Positions 15,341 through 25,945 of a DNA stretch of 32,829 nucleotides are shown here, in pieces; position 1 is the first letter of the stretch, and each line of letters begins with the position of its first letter. Source of the stretch: Burkholderiales bacterium (GTDB lineage: Bacteria; Pseudomonadota; Gammaproteobacteria; Burkholderiales; Burkholderiaceae_E); assembly GCA_020248665.1 (NCBI GenBank), contig JADCHE010000183.1, positions 1-32,829 of the forward strand, read 5' to 3'. The notes beneath the pieces are model-generated. The model saw only the letters and a list, made by a program, of their open reading frames with translations, was not told the DNA's origin and ran no database searches. The position numbers and the translations under genes are program-made.

Positions 15341-15655
15341 GTGAAGACAACGCTCGATATCGACGACGATCTGCTGCGCCGCGCGAAGCAGGCCGCGCTC
15401 GACCGCGACACGACCCTGCGGGCGATCGTCGAGGAGGCGCTCGTGCGCGCACTCGGCCAGGCCAGTGCACCGACGCCGATCCGCACGGTCGTGTGGCCGC
15501 CTCCCGCATCGGACGGGACGTCGCGCGTTCCCGACGACACCACCGACTGGATGGCCGAGATCAAGCGGGTCCGCTACGGTGCCGACGCGGCCGATGACGG
15601 CGACGTCGAGGTCGGACCGCGGGCGGCCCGCGCATCGAAGCGACGACGCCGATGA
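15341..15655 (+). CDS. vapB: VapB-type antitoxin
   Basis: A 104-aa protein. The N-terminal ribbon-helix-helix DNA-binding domain reads KTTLDIDDDLLRRAKQAALD, then RDTTLRAIVEEALVRALG (residues 2-40), the standard VapB pattern of short proteobacterial antitoxins. The rest is a flexible, acidic-then-basic tail with DWMAEIKRVRYG (about 69-80), the part expected to wrap the toxin. GTG 15341 is chosen because the consensus antitoxin begins exactly there (MKTTLDI); ATG 15302 would add 13 residues and read through the palindrome. Its TGA overlaps the VapC start in an ATGA joint. It should neutralise VapC and autorepress the pair. Confidence 0.87.
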   Translation: MKTTLDIDDDLLRRAKQAALDRDTTLRAIVEEALVRALGQASAPTPIRTVVWPPPASDGTSRVPDDTTDWMAEIKRVRYGADAADDGDVEVGPRAARASKRRRR

Positions 15656-16248
15656 TCGCGGTCGACACGAACCTGCTCGTGTATGCGCACCGCGCCACCG
15701 TGCCGCAGCACGCGGCCGCGAGCGCCGCGATGGCGCGCCTCTCGGTCGTGCAGGGCGGCTGGGCGATCCCGTGGCCCTGTGCGCACGAGTTCGTCGCGGT
15801 GGTGACCCGGGCGGTGCCCGGCGTTCCGGCCACGCCGGCCCCGGTCGCCTTCGACGCGCTGCGTGCATGGCTCTCGCATCCGGGGTGCAGGCTGCTCGCT
15901 GAATCCGCGTCGCACCTCGACCTCTGGCGCGAGCTGGTCGAGCGCGCCGGCGTGGTCGGCGGCGCGGTCCACGATGCCCGCATCGCTGCGATCTGCCTCG
16001 GGCACAGTGTCGACGAACTCTGGAGCAGCGATCGGGACTTCGCCCGCTTCCCGGACCTGCGCACGCGCGACCCTCTGGTGCCCGGGCTGCACGAGCCGGG
16101 TGCGACGCCCTACCGCGCCGCCCGCCTCGATCAGGCCGCCGTCGCCGTCTCGACCCGCCGCGCCGCTGCGCCCTCGCGCGCGCCCTCGAAGCGCAGCACC
16201 CCGTCGTCCAGCTCCCCGCGCCCGAGCGTGCGCCGCTCGAGCAGGTAG
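15652..16248 (+). CDS. vapC: VapC-type PIN-domain ribonuclease toxin with run-on tail
   Basis: PIN acidic residues are all present: Asp 5 in AVDTNLLVYAHR, Glu 46 in CAHEFVAVV, Asp 108 in VHDARIAAI and Asp 127 in SSDRDFARFP. The toxin should cleave RNA when free of VapB. PIN toxins of this type normally end right after the RDF...RDPL segment, about residue 142 (base 16077). Here the frame continues 56 residues further, ending in Arg/Ser-rich sequence at 16248 that is antisense to the end of the monooxygenase gene. The original stop was probably lost, so the tail is likely non-functional extension. The domain itself looks intact. Confidence 0.88.
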   Translation: MIAVDTNLLVYAHRATVPQHAAASAAMARLSVVQGGWAIPWPCAHEFVAVVTRAVPGVPATPAPVAFDALRAWLSHPGCRLLAESASHLDLWRELVERAGVVGGAVHDARIAAICLGHSVDELWSSDRDFARFPDLRTRDPLVPGLHEPGATPYRAARLDQAAVAVSTRRAAAPSRAPSKRSTPSSSSPRPSVRRSSR

Positions 16249-17627
16249 TTCTGCTCGGCGCGCCATGGCGCTTCCTTCGACTGCTTCGGCAGGCGGTCCA
16301 TCGCGCGCTGGAAGTAGCCCGACGAGAAGTCGACGAAGGGCTCGGTGCCGACGTCGCCGGGGCGCGGGCGCGGCACGGCCCACGTCGCGCCGACGCGCTC
16401 CATGTGTGCGATCACGCGGCAGGTCCAGTCGCAGACGAGGTCGGCGCGCAGCGTCCACGACGCGTTGGTGTAGCCGAACACCATCGCGAGGTTCGGCACG
16501 CCGGACAGCATGATCCCGCGGTAGGGCAGCGCCGACGCGGGCGTCACCGGCACGCCGTCGACGACCGGCACGATGCCCGCGAGCAGCTTGAGCTCGAGCC
16601 CGGTCGCGGTGACGATCACGTCGGCATCGAGCCGCGCGCCCGAGCGCAGCCGCAGGCCGGCCTCGTCGAAGGCCTCGACGTGGTCGGTGACCACCGATGC
16701 GCGTCCGGCGCGGATCGCCTTGAAGAAGTCGCCGTCCGGCACGAGGCACAGCCGCTGCTCCCACGGCCGGTAGCGCGGCCTGAAGTCGCGCTCGACCGGA
16801 TAGCCGGGCGGCAGCTGGCGGCGCGCCCACTCGAGCAGCTTCGCGCCGACGCGGTCGGGCCAGCGCCGGCACGCGGCGAACACCGCGCGGCCGATCCGCA
16901 CGTTCTTCCAGCGCACCGCCGCATGCCGCCAGCGCGGCGGCAGCACGCGGCCGAGCAGCCGCGCGATCGGGTCCTCGCCCGGCAGCGAGAGGATCCAGGT
17001 CGGCGAGCGCTGCAGCATCGTCACGTGCGCGGCGTCCTTCGCCATCGCCGGCACCAGCGTGACCGCGGTCGCGCCGCTGCCGATCACGACGACGCGCCGG
17101 CCCCGCCAGTCCAGGTCGTCCGGCCAGGCCTGCGGGTGGACGATCCGGCCGCCGAAGCGCTCGCGGCCGGGAAAGGGCGGGTCGTGGCCGCGCTCGGGGT
17201 CGTAGTAGCCGGCGCACATCAGCACGAAGCCGGCGGTCATCGTCGCGCGCGCGCCGCCGCGCTCCACCTCGACCGTCCAGCGCGCGTCGGCCGACGACCA
17301 CGACAGGCCGACCACCCGGTGCCCGAAGCGCAGGTGCGGCTCGAGCCCGGCCTCCCGGACCGCGTCGCGCAGGTAGGCCAGGATCGACGGACCGTCGGCG
17401 ATCGCGCGCGCGTCCGGCCACGGTCGCCAGCCGTAGCCGAAGGTGAACATGTCGGAGTCGGAACGGATGCCGGGGTAGCGGAACAGGCTCCAGGTGCCGC
17501 CGATCTCGTCGCGCGACTCGAGGAGGGCGAAGGTCCTGCCGGGCAGCCGGTGCTTCAGGTGCCAGCCGGCGTCGATGCCGGACAGGCCGGCGCCGACGAC
17601 GATCACGTCGAGGTGTTCGGGGGTCAT
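16131..17627 (-). CDS. Flavin-dependent Baeyer-Villiger-type monooxygenase (EthA-like)
   Basis: A 498-aa FAD/NADPH enzyme. The FAD-binding GAGLSG is at residues 12-17, followed by EIGGTWSLFRYPGIRSDSDM. The Baeyer-Villiger fingerprint FxGxxxHxxxWP is exact in FGGRIVHPQAWP (158-169). The NADPH-binding GSGATA is at 183-188, and the VTATGLELKLL motif near 350 is the usual ATG motif. The group with RSDSDMFTFGYGWRPW is close to EthA-type and related ketone monooxygenases, which insert oxygen next to a carbonyl to give esters or oxidise sulfur. ATG 17627 gives the normal N-terminus. It overlaps the VapC tail by 118 bp and is divergent from the second monooxygenase, 108 bp away. Confidence 0.92.
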   Translation of the reverse strand: MTPEHLDVIVVGAGLSGIDAGWHLKHRLPGRTFALLESRDEIGGTWSLFRYPGIRSDSDMFTFGYGWRPWPDARAIADGPSILAYLRDAVREAGLEPHLRFGHRVVGLSWSSADARWTVEVERGGARATMTAGFVLMCAGYYDPERGHDPPFPGRERFGGRIVHPQAWPDDLDWRGRRVVVIGSGATAVTLVPAMAKDAAHVTMLQRSPTWILSLPGEDPIARLLGRVLPPRWRHAAVRWKNVRIGRAVFAACRRWPDRVGAKLLEWARRQLPPGYPVERDFRPRYRPWEQRLCLVPDGDFFKAIRAGRASVVTDHVEAFDEAGLRLRSGARLDADVIVTATGLELKLLAGIVPVVDGVPVTPASALPYRGIMLSGVPNLAMVFGYTNASWTLRADLVCDWTCRVIAHMERVGATWAVPRPRPGDVGTEPFVDFSSGYFQRAMDRLPKQSKEAPWRAEQNYLLERRTLGRGELDDGVLRFEGAREGAAARRVETATAA

Positions 17628-17735
17628 GGGGGCGTTCGCGGAGGCTCGCTCGACAGTATGCGCGGCGCGCGCGTACGCTGCGCGTGGGTCCTCGTGGCGC
17701 GGACGGCCGCGCGAGGCGGGATCGGGGAGGGGAAC

Positions 17736-19343
17736 ATGGAGCGCGGTTCGGACGGCGATCGTGTCGACGTCGCGGTGGTCGGCGCGGGCTTCGGCGGGAT
17801 GTACATGAGCCATCGCGCGCGATCGCTCGGCCTCGCGGTACGCGCGTTCGACGTGGCCGATGACGTCGGCGGGACCTGGTACTGGAATCGCTACCCGGGC
17901 GCGCGCTGCGACGTCGAGAGCCTCGAGTACTCGTACTCGTTCGACGAGGCGCTGCAGCGCGAGTGGCGCTGGACCGAGCGCTACGCGGCGCAGCCCGAGA
18001 TCCTCGCCTATGCCCGCCACGTCGCGGAACGCTTCGACCTGCGCCGCGACATCCGCTTGCGCACGCGGGTGACCGGCGCGCGCTGGGACGAGGCGGCGCG
18101 CGAGTGGGTCGTCGAGACCGACCCGGGCGAGCCGCTGCGGGCCCGCTTCCTGGTCCTCGCGAGCGGGCCGCTGTCGTCGACGAACCTGCCCGGCTTCCCG
18201 GGCCTCGCCGCCTTCGAGGGCCGGACCTTCCACACGGGGCGCTGGCCGCACGAGCCGGTGAGCTTCGCCGGGCGGCGCGTCGCGGTGATCGGCACCGGCT
18301 CGTCGGCGGTGCAGATGGTGCCGGTGGTCGCGCGCGAGGCCGCGGCGCTCACGGTGTTCCAGCGCACCGCCGCCTACTGCGTGCCCGCCCGCAACGGACC
18401 GATCGACCCGGCGTACGAGGCGACGGTGCGGGCCGACTACGCGGGCTTCCGGGCGCGCAACCGCGAGCAGCTCGCCGGGTTCGGCTCGACGCTGCCGCCG
18501 CCCGAGCCGTCGGCGCTCACGGCGACCGAGGACGAGCGACGGCGCGCGTTCGACGCGCGCTGGGCGCTCGGCGGCTTCGCGTTCGGCCGCACCTTCCGCG
18601 ACCTCGGCACCGACCCGCGCGCCAACGAGCTCGCCGCGCAGTACATCCGCGACCGCATCGCCGAGACCGTCGCCGACCCGGCGACCGCGCGGCGGCTGAT
18701 GCCGACGCACGCGATCCTGTGCAAGCGGCTGTGCGTCGACAGCGGCTACTACGAGACCTTCAACCGGCCGAACGTGCGGCTGGTCTCGCTGCACGAGCAG
18801 CCGATCGAGCGCTTCGAGGCGCACGGCCTGGTCGCCGGCGGCGAGCCGATGCGCTTCGACGACGTGGTGTTCGCGACCGGCTTCGACGCGATGACCGGCT
18901 CGGCGCTGAAGATCGACCCGGTCGGGCGCGACGGACTGCGCCTGTCGCAGGCGTGGCGCGAGGGGCCGGTCAACTGCCTGGGCCTGGGCGTGGCGGGCTT
19001 CCCGAACCTCTTCACGCTGGTCGGGCCGGGCAGCCCCTCGGCGCTCACCAACGTGATCGTTCAGATCGAGCAGCACGTCGACTGGGTCGCGCGCTGCATC
19101 GACTGGATGCGCGCCAGCGGCCACGCCACGATCGAGCCGACCGCGGCCGCGCAGGCGGCGTGGGTCGAGCACGTGAACACCGCGATGGCGCCGACGGTCT
19201 TCTCGCGCTGCGACTCCTGGTACGTCGGCGCGAACGTGCCGGGCAAGCCGCGGGTGATCATGGCGCTGTACGGCTTCCCGGCGTACGCTCGGCGCTGCGA
19301 GGAGACGGCCGCGGCCGGATACACCGGGTACGAGGTCGGTTGA
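17736..19343 (+). CDS. Flavin-dependent Baeyer-Villiger monooxygenase (cyclohexanone-monooxygenase type)
   Basis: A 535-aa FAD/NADPH monooxygenase. The FAD-binding GAGFGG is at 16-21, then DVGGTWYWNRYPGARCDVES (43-62), which is characteristic of the CHMO/PAMO branch. The fingerprint FEGRTFHTGRWP is at 160-171 and GTGSSA at 186-191. Later segments include KRLCVDSGYYETFNRPNV and VFATGFDAMTG, both strong family marks. Enzymes of this branch convert ketones into esters or lactones. A GGGGAGGGG ribosome site precedes ATG 17736. It is divergent from a differently typed monooxygenase and followed 70 bases later by the DUF1028 operon. Confidence 0.94.
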   Translation: MERGSDGDRVDVAVVGAGFGGMYMSHRARSLGLAVRAFDVADDVGGTWYWNRYPGARCDVESLEYSYSFDEALQREWRWTERYAAQPEILAYARHVAERFDLRRDIRLRTRVTGARWDEAAREWVVETDPGEPLRARFLVLASGPLSSTNLPGFPGLAAFEGRTFHTGRWPHEPVSFAGRRVAVIGTGSSAVQMVPVVAREAAALTVFQRTAAYCVPARNGPIDPAYEATVRADYAGFRARNREQLAGFGSTLPPPEPSALTATEDERRRAFDARWALGGFAFGRTFRDLGTDPRANELAAQYIRDRIAETVADPATARRLMPTHAILCKRLCVDSGYYETFNRPNVRLVSLHEQPIERFEAHGLVAGGEPMRFDDVVFATGFDAMTGSALKIDPVGRDGLRLSQAWREGPVNCLGLGVAGFPNLFTLVGPGSPSALTNVIVQIEQHVDWVARCIDWMRASGHATIEPTAAAQAAWVEHVNTAMAPTVFSRCDSWYVGANVPGKPRVIMALYGFPAYARRCEETAAAGYTGYEVG

Positions 19344-19413
19344 TGGCCGCGCCGTGCGGGCATTCCGGTATGCTGCGCCGCGTCCCTTCGGCTCCCCGGT
19401 TCCAGGCGACACG

Positions 19414-20124
19414 ATGACCTGGTCGATCGTCGCACGCGACCCCGCCACCGGCGCCTTCGGCGTCGCGGTCGCGACTCGCTTCTTCGCGGTCGGCGCACTG
19501 TGCGTGCACGCCGACGGCGGTGTCGGCGCGCTCGCCACGCAGGCGCTGATCAACCCCACTTTCGGTCCGCGCGGCATCCGCCTGCTGCGCGACGGCATCT
19601 CGGCCGCCCGGGTGGTCGACGCGCTCGTCGATGCCGACCCCGGCCGCGCGACGCGCCAGCTGCACGTGCAGGACGCGCGCGGCGGCATCGCCGCGCACAC
19701 CGGCGCCGAGTGCGTGCCGTGGTGCGGCCACGCGGTGCACGACGGCTTCTCGGTCGCGGGCAACATGCTCGCCGGCCCCGAGGTGATCGCCGAGACTGCG
19801 CGTGTCTACGCGGCGCGCGCCGGGCTGCCGTTCGCGCGGCGGCTGATCGAGGCGCTGAAGGCCGGCGAGGCCGCGGGCGGCGACAAGCGCGGCAAGCAGT
19901 CGGCCGCGCTGCGCATCCACACCACCGAGGAGTATCCGGCGCTCGACCTGCGCGTCGACGACCACGCCGACCCGCTCGCCGAGCTGGAGCGCCTCGAGGC
20001 GGTCAGCCGCGAACGCTTCGTGCACTTCGCCCGGTTCTTCGCGACCCGCGCCGACGCGGGCGGCACCTGGGACCGCTCGGTGATCGAGGCCGCGCTCGCT
20101 CAGGTCCCGCCGCCGGGACGCTGA
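19414..20124 (+). CDS. DUF1028-family protein (Ntn-hydrolase-like)
   Basis: A 236-aa protein with nearly every DUF1028 hallmark: [20 protein letters not shown] at the start, [49 protein letters not shown] in the middle and [20 protein letters not shown] near the end. The fold is related to Ntn hydrolases; a peptidase or peptide-processing role has been suggested because family members often accompany peptide transporters, but no reaction is established to my knowledge. ATG 19414 is chosen at the conserved start. It sits 4 bases before the first ATPase gene of a complete peptide-type ABC transporter, so the two are almost certainly cotranscribed. Confidence 0.93.
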   Translation: MTWSIVARDPATGAFGVAVATRFFAVGALCVHADGGVGALATQALINPTFGPRGIRLLRDGISAARVVDALVDADPGRATRQLHVQDARGGIAAHTGAECVPWCGHAVHDGFSVAGNMLAGPEVIAETARVYAARAGLPFARRLIEALKAGEAAGGDKRGKQSAALRIHTTEEYPALDLRVDDHADPLAELERLEAVSRERFVHFARFFATRADAGGTWDRSVIEAALAQVPPPGR

Positions 20125-20128
20125 GCCC

Positions 20129-22254
<2,126 letters not shown>

Positions 22255-22293
22255 CCCGACCCCATCGAGACACGAGACCTACCGGAGGACCCC

Positions 22294-23811
22294 ATGACGC
22301 CCACCCCCTTCCTGAAGGCCGCCGCCGCCGCGATCGCGATCGCGCTCGCGGGTGCGGCGAGCGCGCAGACCACGCTGCGCATCGGCCTGGCCGAGGACCC
22401 CGACGCGCTCGACCCGACGACGGCCCGCACCTACGTCGGCCGGATCGTGTTCGCATCGATCTGCGACAAGCTGTTCGACATCGACGACAAGCTGAACATC
22501 GTCCCGCAGCTCGCGCTGTCGCACGAGACCGCGGCCGACGGGAAGACCGTGACGATCAGGCTCCGCCCGGGCGTGAAGTTCCACGACGGCGAGCCCTTCG
22601 ACGCGGCCGCGGCCAAGTTCAGCCTCGATCGGCACCTGTCGATGCAGGGCTCGTTCCGCCGCGCCGAGATCGCGCAGGTCGACAGCGTCGCGGTGGTCGA
22701 TCCGCTGACGATCCGCCTCGCGCTCAAGTCGCCGTTCTCGCCGCTGCTCGCTCAGCTGACCGACCGTGCCGGCATGATGGTGTCGCCGAAGGCCGCGCAG
22801 GCGCTCGGCGACAAGTTCGGCACCGCGCCGGTCTGCGCCGGGCCCTATCGGTTCGTCGAGCGCGTCGCGCAGGACCGGATCGTCGTCGAGCGCTTCGCCG
22901 ACTACTGGGACAAGGGCCGCGTGTCGATCGACCGGATCGTCTACCGGCCGATCCAGGACTCGACGGTGCGCCTCGCGAACCTGAAGTCCGGCCAGCTCGA
23001 CCTGCTCGAGCGCGCGCTCGCCACCGACATCGGCGAGATCGAGAAGGACCGGCGGCTCAGGCTCGCCAAGGGCTTCGAGCTCGGCTACCAGGGCGTCACG
23101 ATGAACGTGGGCAACGGCGAGAAGGCGAACAGCCCGCTCGGCAAGGACGCCCGCGTGCGCCGCGCGCTCGAGCTCGCGATCGACCGCGAGGCGATCGACC
23201 AGGTGGTGTTCAACGGCGTGCAGAGCCCGAACAACCAGTGGGTGAGCGCGCAGAACCCGTACTACCAGGCGAAGTTCCCGACGCCGAAGCGCGACGTCGC
23301 GCGCGCGAAGGCGCTGCTCGCCGAGGCGGGCGTCAAGCCCCCGGTGACGCTCGACTTCATGGTGCCGAACAACCCAGAGACCCGCGCGGTCGCCGAGGTC
23401 ATGCAGTCGATGGCGGCCGAGGCGGGCTTCGACCTGAAGATCCGCGTGACCGAGTTCGCGACCTCGCTGAACGAGGCCGAGAAGGGCAACTTCCAGCTCT
23501 ACATGCTCGCCTGGAGCGGCCGCACCGACCCGGACGGCAACATCTACTCGTTCGCCTCGTGCAAGGGCCCGCTGAACTACGGCAAGTACTGCGACGCCGG
23601 CGTCGACGCGCTGCTGGACCGCGCCCGCACCGTGACCGCCGTGGCCGAGCGCAAGGCGCTCTACGAGCAGGTCGCCGCGAAGTGGCTGACCGAGGGCTCG
23701 GTGCTCTACCTGTACCACCGCGCGCTGCTCTTCGCGCACTCGACGCGGCTCGAGGGCTTCAGGGTGATGCCCGACGGGCTGATCCGCGTGACCGACCTGA
23801 AGCTGAAGTGA
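22294..23811 (+). CDS. Peptide-type ABC transporter periplasmic binding protein
   Basis: A 505-aa SBP_bac_5 family receptor. The signal peptide is residues 1-24 (MTPTPFLKAAAAAIAIALAG, cleaved after AASA). Mature features are LRIGLAEDPDALDPTTARTY, LALSHETAADGKTVTIRLRP followed by GVKFHDGEPF, YQGVTMNVGNGEKANSPLGK and DARVRRALELAIDREAI, all typical of dipeptide, oligopeptide and glutathione binding proteins. GGAGGA lies 8 bases upstream of ATG 22294. It should deliver peptides or peptide-like solutes to the permeases that follow. The exact ligand is not predictable; several family members bind nickel, opines or glutathione. Confidence 0.94.
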   Translation: MTPTPFLKAAAAAIAIALAGAASAQTTLRIGLAEDPDALDPTTARTYVGRIVFASICDKLFDIDDKLNIVPQLALSHETAADGKTVTIRLRPGVKFHDGEPFDAAAAKFSLDRHLSMQGSFRRAEIAQVDSVAVVDPLTIRLALKSPFSPLLAQLTDRAGMMVSPKAAQALGDKFGTAPVCAGPYRFVERVAQDRIVVERFADYWDKGRVSIDRIVYRPIQDSTVRLANLKSGQLDLLERALATDIGEIEKDRRLRLAKGFELGYQGVTMNVGNGEKANSPLGKDARVRRALELAIDREAIDQVVFNGVQSPNNQWVSAQNPYYQAKFPTPKRDVARAKALLAEAGVKPPVTLDFMVPNNPETRAVAEVMQSMAAEAGFDLKIRVTEFATSLNEAEKGNFQLYMLAWSGRTDPDGNIYSFASCKGPLNYGKYCDAGVDALLDRARTVTAVAERKALYEQVAAKWLTEGSVLYLYHRALLFAHSTRLEGFRVMPDGLIRVTDLKLK

Positions 23812-23830
23812 GCGGACGCTCCGGACCGCG

Positions 23831-24772
23831 ATGCTGAGCTTCCTGCCGAGGCGGCTGCTGCAGCTGGTGCCGACGCTGTTCCTGGTGTCGGTGCTGATCT
23901 TCGGGCTGCAGCAGCTGCTGCCGGGCGACCCCGCGCTGGTGATGGCCGGCGAGGAGAAGGACCCGGCGGTCATCGAGCAGATCCGCGCGCGCTACAAGCT
24001 CGACCAGCCGCTGCCGGTGCAGTACCTGCACTGGGTGGGCGGCGTGCTGCGCGGCGACCTCGGCGAGTCGATGCGCATCCAGCAGCCGGTGGCCGACCTG
24101 ATCGTCGAGAAGCTGCCGGTCACGCTGCAGCTCGCGACGATGGCGATGCTGTTCGCGCTCGCGATCGGCATTCCGGCGGGCGTGCTGTCGGCGGTCAAGA
24201 AGGGCTCCGCCTGGGACGTCGGCGCCAACGTGTTCGCGCTCTGGGGCCTGTCCACGCCGAACTTCTGGCTCGGCATCATGCTGATCTTCCTGTTCTCGGT
24301 GCAGCTCGGCTGGCTGCCGGCGTCGGGCTTCGTGAGCCCGTTCGAGGACCTCGGGCAGTCGCTCGCGACCACGGTGATGCCGGCCTTCGTGCTCGGCAAC
24401 GCGATCGCCGCGGTGCTGATGCGGCACATGCGCTCGGCGATGCTGCAGGCGATGAGCGCCGACTATGTGCGCACCGCGCGCGCCAAGGGCCTGCTCGAGC
24501 GCACCGTGGTGCTGCGCCACGCGCTGCGCAACGCGCTCACGCCGGTGATCACGCTCGGCGCGCTCGAGTTCGGCACCCTCCTGTCGGGCGCGGTGCTGAC
24601 CGAGCAGGTGTTCTCGATCCCCGGCTTCGGCAAGCTGATCGTCGACGCGGTGTTCAACCGCGACTACGCGGTGGTCCAGGGCGTCGTGTTGGTGACGGCC
24701 ACGGTCTACATCCTGCTGAACCTGCTGGCCGACGTGCTGTACGTGCTGGTCAACCCGAGGCTCAGGTCGTGA
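23831..24772 (+). CDS. Peptide-type ABC transporter permease (DppB-like)
   Basis: A 313-aa inner-membrane protein with about six helices. It starts MLSFLPRRLLQLVPTLFLVS, the standard DppB opening, followed by PGDPALVMAGEEKDPAVIEQ and DLGESMRIQQPV. The cytoplasmic coupling loop is DYVRTARAKGLLERTVVLRH, with the EAA-type Gly, followed by ALRNALTPVITLG. It ends GVVLVTATVYILLNLLADVL and YVLVNPRLRS. Its stop overlaps the next permease start by GTGA. Confidence 0.95.
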   Translation: MLSFLPRRLLQLVPTLFLVSVLIFGLQQLLPGDPALVMAGEEKDPAVIEQIRARYKLDQPLPVQYLHWVGGVLRGDLGESMRIQQPVADLIVEKLPVTLQLATMAMLFALAIGIPAGVLSAVKKGSAWDVGANVFALWGLSTPNFWLGIMLIFLFSVQLGWLPASGFVSPFEDLGQSLATTVMPAFVLGNAIAAVLMRHMRSAMLQAMSADYVRTARAKGLLERTVVLRHALRNALTPVITLGALEFGTLLSGAVLTEQVFSIPGFGKLIVDAVFNRDYAVVQGVVLVTATVYILLNLLADVLYVLVNPRLRS

Positions 24773-25653
24773 GCACGCCCGCCGACGCCCTGCCCGCGGG
24801 CGGCGCCGTCGAGGCCGGCGACGGCCCGTGGCGGCTCGCGCTGCGCACGCTGCTCGCGCGGCCGACCGCGGTGTTCGGCGCGGTGGTGCTGGTGGGGGTC
24901 GCGCTGCTCGCGATCCTCGCGCCGTGGGTCGCGCCCTACGACCCGCTCGCCACGAGCTGGGCGGCGGTGCGCAAGGCACCGTCGGCCGCGCACTGGTTCG
25001 GCACCGACGAGGTCGGCCGCGACCTGCTGTCGCGCACGATCTGGGGCGCGCGCGCGTCGCTGTCGGCGGGCGTGATCGCCGTGTCGATCGCGGTCGGGCT
25101 CGGCGTGCCGATCGGCATGTTCGCCGGCTACGTCGGCGGCTGGGTCGACGCTGTGATCGGGCGGATCACCGACGCGATGCTCGCGGTGCCGTTCCTGATC
25201 CTCGCGATCGCGCTCGCCGCGTTCCTCGGGCCCTCGCTCGGCAACGCGATGATCGCGATCGGCATCACCGCCACGCCGATCTTCGTGCGCCTCGCGCGCG
25301 GTCAGGTGCTCGCCGCGCGCGCCGAGGACTGGGTCGAGGCCGCGCGCGCGGTCGGCAACCCGCCGGCGCGGATCCTGCTGCGCCACATCCTGCCGAACAT
25401 CCTGCCGCCGGTGATGGTGCAGGCCACCCTCGCGGTCGCCGCCGCGATCATCGCCGAGGCGAGCCTGTCCTTCCTCGGCCTGGGCCAGCAGCCGCCGGCG
25501 CCGAGCTGGGGCTCGATGCTGAACACGGCGCAGCGCTTCCTCACGCAGGCGCCTTGGATGGCGGTCTTCCCGGGGCTCGCGATCTTCCTGACGGTGCTCG
25601 CGTTCAACCTGTTCGGCGACGGGTTGCGGGACGCGCTGGATCCGAGGCGGTAG
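24769..25653 (+). CDS. Peptide-type ABC transporter permease (DppC-like)
   Basis: A 294-aa inner-membrane partner of the DppB-like protein. It has a short cytoplasmic N-terminus, a first helix at about 40-60, then FGTDEVGRDLLSRTIWGARA, the DppC hallmark. The coupling loop is EDWVEAARAVGNPPARILLR followed by HILPNILPPVM. It ends with FPGLAIFLTVLAFNLFGDGL and RDALDPRR, the conserved end. GTG 24769 overlaps the preceding stop. This is the last gene of the DUF1028-ABC operon; a degenerate MazEF locus follows on the opposite strand. Confidence 0.95.
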   Translation: MSTPADALPAGGAVEAGDGPWRLALRTLLARPTAVFGAVVLVGVALLAILAPWVAPYDPLATSWAAVRKAPSAAHWFGTDEVGRDLLSRTIWGARASLSAGVIAVSIAVGLGVPIGMFAGYVGGWVDAVIGRITDAMLAVPFLILAIALAAFLGPSLGNAMIAIGITATPIFVRLARGQVLAARAEDWVEAARAVGNPPARILLRHILPNILPPVMVQATLAVAAAIIAEASLSFLGLGQQPPAPSWGSMLNTAQRFLTQAPWMAVFPGLAIFLTVLAFNLFGDGLRDALDPRR

Positions 25654-25663
25654 CGGGCGGGTC

Positions 25664-25753
25664 AGGCAAAGCCGAGGACTGGATCACCAGCGCGGGACGG
25701 GGCGTGCCGTACGCGCCCTGCAGCGCGACCGTGACCAGGTCGCCCCGTCTCAT
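25664..25753 (-). pseudogene. MazF/PemK toxin N-terminal fragment
   Basis: From ATG 25753 the minus strand reads MRRGDLVTVALQGAYGTPRP followed by ALVIQS, the unmistakable beginning of a MazF/PemK-type RNase toxin. After about 30 residues the similarity ends just where the DppC stop codon lies, and the rest of the toxin is missing. The start overlaps the end of the antitoxin fragment in an ATGA joint, the arrangement of intact mazEF pairs. It cannot encode an active toxin. Confidence 0.72.
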
Positions 25754-25848
25754 CGCCAGCCGTCGTCGTCGGCGAAGCCGGGCCGGCAAGTGTCGGGCAT
25801 CCACAGCTGGATCGGGCGCGGTCCGGTCGCATCCGCCGCGAGTCGCAG
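25750..25848 (-). pseudogene. MazE-like (DUF3018) antitoxin fragment
   Basis: The minus frame ending at TGA 25750 reads GPRPIQLWMPDTCRPGFA, a strong match to the DUF3018 antitoxin core (RPIQxWVPDTRRPGFA), then jumps directly to DDDGWR and stops. In intact antitoxins some 40-50 residues separate these two parts. The N-terminus is also gone. With the following MazF fragment it forms a collapsed toxin-antitoxin locus. Confidence 0.65.
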
Positions 25849-25867
25849 GTCGGACGCGCGGGGTCCG

Positions 25868-25873
25868 TATACT
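25868..25873 (+). promoter_or_regulatory. Candidate -10 element before parA-like gene
   Basis: TATACT matches the -10 consensus at five of six positions, 72 bases before the ParA-like start, in otherwise GC-rich DNA. No convincing -35 is visible upstream. GTATAC here is symmetric, so it could instead be a relic of the old mazE promoter on the other strand. Confidence 0.35.
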
Positions 25874-25945
25874 CGGACGAAGAGCGGTCGCCGCATCGAT
25901 GGCGGCATCGAACCACCGAGTCCTCCGAACCGAGCCGTCTCCATC

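Noticed and set aside
16131-19766. A longer start for the EthA-like monooxygenase
   Set aside because: The extension crosses the divergent monooxygenase gene antisense and is not protein-like; ATG 17627 matches the family start.
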